8,157 bases of DNA from JAAZKO01 sp964432115 (lineage in GTDB: Bacteria; Patescibacteriota; Microgenomatia; UBA1400; PJMF01), in assembly GCA_964432115.1 (NCBI GenBank), contig CAYSMC010000021.1:1-8157 (forward strand), given 5' to 3'. Below, one piece after another: positions 6,669-8,157 of this stretch (position 1 is its first letter; each line of letters starts with the position of its first letter). The position numbers and the translations under genes are program-made. The notes below the pieces were generated by a model. That model ran no database searches and was not told the origin of the DNA. It worked only from the letters and a program-made list of their open reading frames with translations.

Positions 6669-6705
6669 AGTTATTGAGAGCGCAAGGTGTTTTTATTAAT
6701 TAAAG

Positions 6706-6712
6706 AAAAGGA
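6706..6712 (+). promoter_or_regulatory. Ribosome binding site of the pilin gene
   Basis: AAAAGGA sits 5 nt ahead of the ATG at 6718. The leader upstream (6669-6705) is A+T-rich. A weak TTGAGA (6674-6679) has only poor -10 matches at usable spacing (TTAATT at 6697-6702), so a separate pilin promoter is possible but unproven. Confidence 0.5.
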
Positions 6713-6717
6713 ACATT

Positions 6718-7350
6718 ATGCAAATTAAATCTTTTTGCCCAAGATTAAAGAAACAATTAGGCTTTACTATGATTGAGTTATTAATTGTGATCGCTATTTT
6801 GGGTATTTTGGCAGTGGCAGTTTTGTCAGCGATTAACCCAATTGAGCAGATCAATCGTGGTCGAGACACTGGTAGCAGATCAGACGCCGAGCAATTAATA
6901 TCAGCTATTGATCGTTTTTACGCCATGACTGGTTATTATCCTTGGAATGAAGCTGTTGGTGATGCACCAGATATGGACTGGACTGAAGCTGATACAGCAA
7001 ATTTGTTGGCCTCAGGAACATTATCGAGTTGTCCAGTTTTGTATCGTTTAAGTGAAGTTCCGGCAGGTTCAGCGGCGGATTGTAACAACGAACCAGGTAC
7101 TCAAGAATTAAAATTGGGTTTTGTCAGCAAATTAGATGGAACTATGGACAATCCATTGTTTGTTTATCATGGTCCTAATGCCTATGATTCTACTTATGTT
7201 TGTTTTGAACCTCAGTCTAACGCCTTTCAACAAGAAGCAGCTGAGCGAATAGCTTCTGGCGCATTACCCAGTGATTATCCTGGTGATGGGATTGGATACA
7301 ACAACACTACTGATTGTGGACCAGAGGGTAATTGTATTTGTTTACCATAA
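6718..7350 (+). CDS. Type IV prepilin / pilin-like protein with six cysteines
   Basis: This is a secreted, membrane-anchored pilin subunit. It has a class III signal: a basic 15-residue leader ending in Gly15, then Phe16, TMIELLIVIAILGILAVAVL. Cleavage by PilD after Gly15 would leave N-methyl-Phe and the conserved mature Glu5 (Glu20 of the precursor). The hydrophobic helix is about 16-38, followed by the amphipathic helix region NRGRDTGSRSDAEQLISAID and FYAMTGYYPW (67-76), a pattern common in pseudopilins and Patescibacteria pilins. The 195-residue mature form is larger than a minimal pseudopilin. Its globular part has six Cys (105, 122, 162, 200, 206, 208), with the last three in a short C-terminal tail ending CGPEGNCICLP, enough for up to three disulfides. 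It lies 89 bp after pilC and just before a strong terminator and pilD. Major versus minor pilin cannot be decided; position and the strong terminator favour a main subunit. Confidence 0.92.
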   Translation: MQIKSFCPRLKKQLGFTMIELLIVIAILGILAVAVLSAINPIEQINRGRDTGSRSDAEQLISAIDRFYAMTGYYPWNEAVGDAPDMDWTEADTANLLASGTLSSCPVLYRLSEVPAGSAADCNNEPGTQELKLGFVSKLDGTMDNPLFVYHGPNAYDSTYVCFEPQSNAFQQEAAERIASGALPSDYPGDGIGYNNTTDCGPEGNCICLP

Positions 7351-7368
7351 TGATTTTTGTTAAAAATT

Positions 7369-7399
7369 AAAACCAGAGCCCTTGAGCTCTGGTTTTTTT
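7369..7399 (+). terminator. Intrinsic terminator after the pilin gene
   Basis: AAAACCAGAGC (7369-7379) pairs without mismatch with GCTCTGGTTTT (7386-7396) around a 6-nt loop, and seven Ts (7393-7399) end the structure. It lies 18 bp after the pilin stop and only about 10 bp before the PilD start, so it should end most transcripts coming from the pilus genes. Confidence 0.93.
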
Positions 7400-7409
7400 G
7401 TTATGATAA

Positions 7410-8157
7410 ATGTCAATGGTGTTTATTATTTATTATTTAATGATTGCGCTACTCTTGTTTTTTTTGGGAGCAGCTTTGGCTAGTTTCTTTAACGTAGTGA
7501 TTTATCGCACGGCTGCTGATTGCGGTTTGCTTAAGGATTGCAAAGGTCGAGTTCTAAAATTAGCTCCTTTTTGGCAAGGCCGATCACTGACAGATTGTTG
7601 CCAAAGGCCAATTAAGGCCCTGCATAATATTCCACTGATTTCTTTTGGTTTACTGAGGGGAAAGTGCCCTTATTGCCACGCTAAAATCGCTAAACAGCAC
7701 TTTTTAACTGAATTTCTGGCCGGACTTTATACTTTATGTTTTGTTTTTTTGATTTATTCACAAGTGACTAGTGGTCAGTATTTAAATCCTATTGTTATTT
7801 CGGCCCAATATTTATTTTTTTTAGTTTTAATGTTTGTGTTGATGGCTGATTTTCAGTATTTAATTATTCCTGATTTTTTGATAATTTTATTGAGTATTTT
7901 AGCTATTATTTTAGCCGGTAGTCAGTGGCAAAATGGTTTGGTAGCCATTGTTGGCTCGAGTGTTTTTTTTACTCTGCTCTACTTTGTTGCCAGTTGGGTG
8001 TTTAAGAAAGAAGCTTTGGGTTTGGGTGATATTAAACTCATGTTGCCACTGAGTTTTGTGTTGGGTTGGCCTTGGGTATTGATGGCAATTTTCTTGAGCT
8101 TTATTGTTGGTGGCTTTTTTGCTACAATTTTATTGCTATTTAAACAAAAAAAGATTG
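7410..8157 (+). CDS. pilD: Prepilin peptidase / N-methyltransferase PilD (3' end outside window)
   Basis: This polytopic inner-membrane aspartic protease cleaves prepilins after the leader Gly and methylates the new N-terminus. Numbering from the ATG at 7410, an N-terminal helix (about 4-31) ends in SFFNVVIYR. The cytoplasmic domain follows, with GRS (57-59), HNIPLIS (72-78), LLRGKCPYCHAKI (81-93) and TEFLAG. The peptidase part holds Asp147 in MADFQYLIIPD and Asp207 in GLGDIKL, the catalytic pair. Of the usual two CxxC motifs only the second (Cys86, Cys89) is normal; the first is replaced by TDCC (61-64), and an extra Cys38/Cys44 pair lies in a longer insertion before GRS. The frame stays open for 249 codons, so only a short C-terminal part is missing. 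The start is uncertain: ATGs at 7410, 7416 and 7440 are in frame, none with a Shine-Dalgarno, and 7440 gives the more usual N-terminal length. An in-frame TAA at 7407 rules out anything further upstream. Confidence 0.93.
   Translation, partial: MSMVFIIYYLMIALLLFFLGAALASFFNVVIYRTAADCGLLKDCKGRVLKLAPFWQGRSLTDCCQRPIKALHNIPLISFGLLRGKCPYCHAKIAKQHFLTEFLAGLYTLCFVFLIYSQVTSGQYLNPIVISAQYLFFLVLMFVLMADFQYLIIPDFLIILLSILAIILAGSQWQNGLVAIVGSSVFFTLLYFVASWVFKKEALGLGDIKLMLPLSFVLGWPWVLMAIFLSFIVGGFFATILLLFKQKKI

Noticed and set aside
1..8157. Alternative genetic code (TGA as Gly), as in some Patescibacteria classes
   Set aside because: All genes read through with ordinary GGN glycine codons, no in-frame TGA occurs in over 2,000 codons, and conserved motifs stay in frame, so standard code is the simpler reading.
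1..8157. CRISPR arrays, tRNA or rRNA genes, insertion sequences
   Set aside because: No regular direct repeats, cloverleaf-like segments, ribosomal RNA sequence or transposase motifs were seen; the window is densely filled by recognisable protein genes.

Overview
The window is A+T-rich and carries part of a compact bacterial chromosome. Small gaps separate the genes, all visible stop codons are TAA, and no in-frame TGA interrupts any gene. The gene set, the shortened clamp-loader delta' protein and the type IV pilus order pilB-pilT-pilC-pilin-pilD fit a Candidate Phyla Radiation (Patescibacteria) genome using the standard code. I cannot place it to class from sequence alone.

Left part, minus strand: the 5' two-thirds of DNA gyrase subunit B (start at 1325, running off the left edge before the TOPRIM domain), then a 143-bp gap with the gyrB -10 box and a 12-bp palindrome, then a short DNA polymerase III delta' gene (holB-like, 1469-2137). 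Both are replication functions and read leftward.

Right part, plus strand: a type IV pilus module. It holds the assembly ATPase PilB (2168-4294), the retraction ATPase PilT (4360-5418), the inner-membrane platform PilC (5426-6628), a cysteine-rich prepilin (6718-7350), a strong intrinsic terminator (7369-7399), and the prepilin peptidase PilD (from 7410, running off the right edge). PilD would cleave and methylate the prepilin. PilB would drive its polymerisation through PilC, and PilT would drive depolymerisation. Such pili are thought to help Patescibacteria attach to hosts and take up DNA.

The 30-bp divergent gap between holB and pilB holds a well-formed minus-strand promoter predicted to give an almost leaderless holB mRNA. 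pilT has its own consensus-like promoter, a long inverted repeat covers the pilC stop codon, and the terminator separates the pilin from pilD. The module therefore looks transcriptionally subdivided rather than one simple operon.

No wholly new system is evident. The most notable departures are a PilB that has lost all four zinc-ligand cysteines and gained a long acidic N-terminal tail, a gyrase B with an extra charged segment in its ATPase domain, a delta' subunit without a P-loop, and a PilD with an altered cysteine motif.
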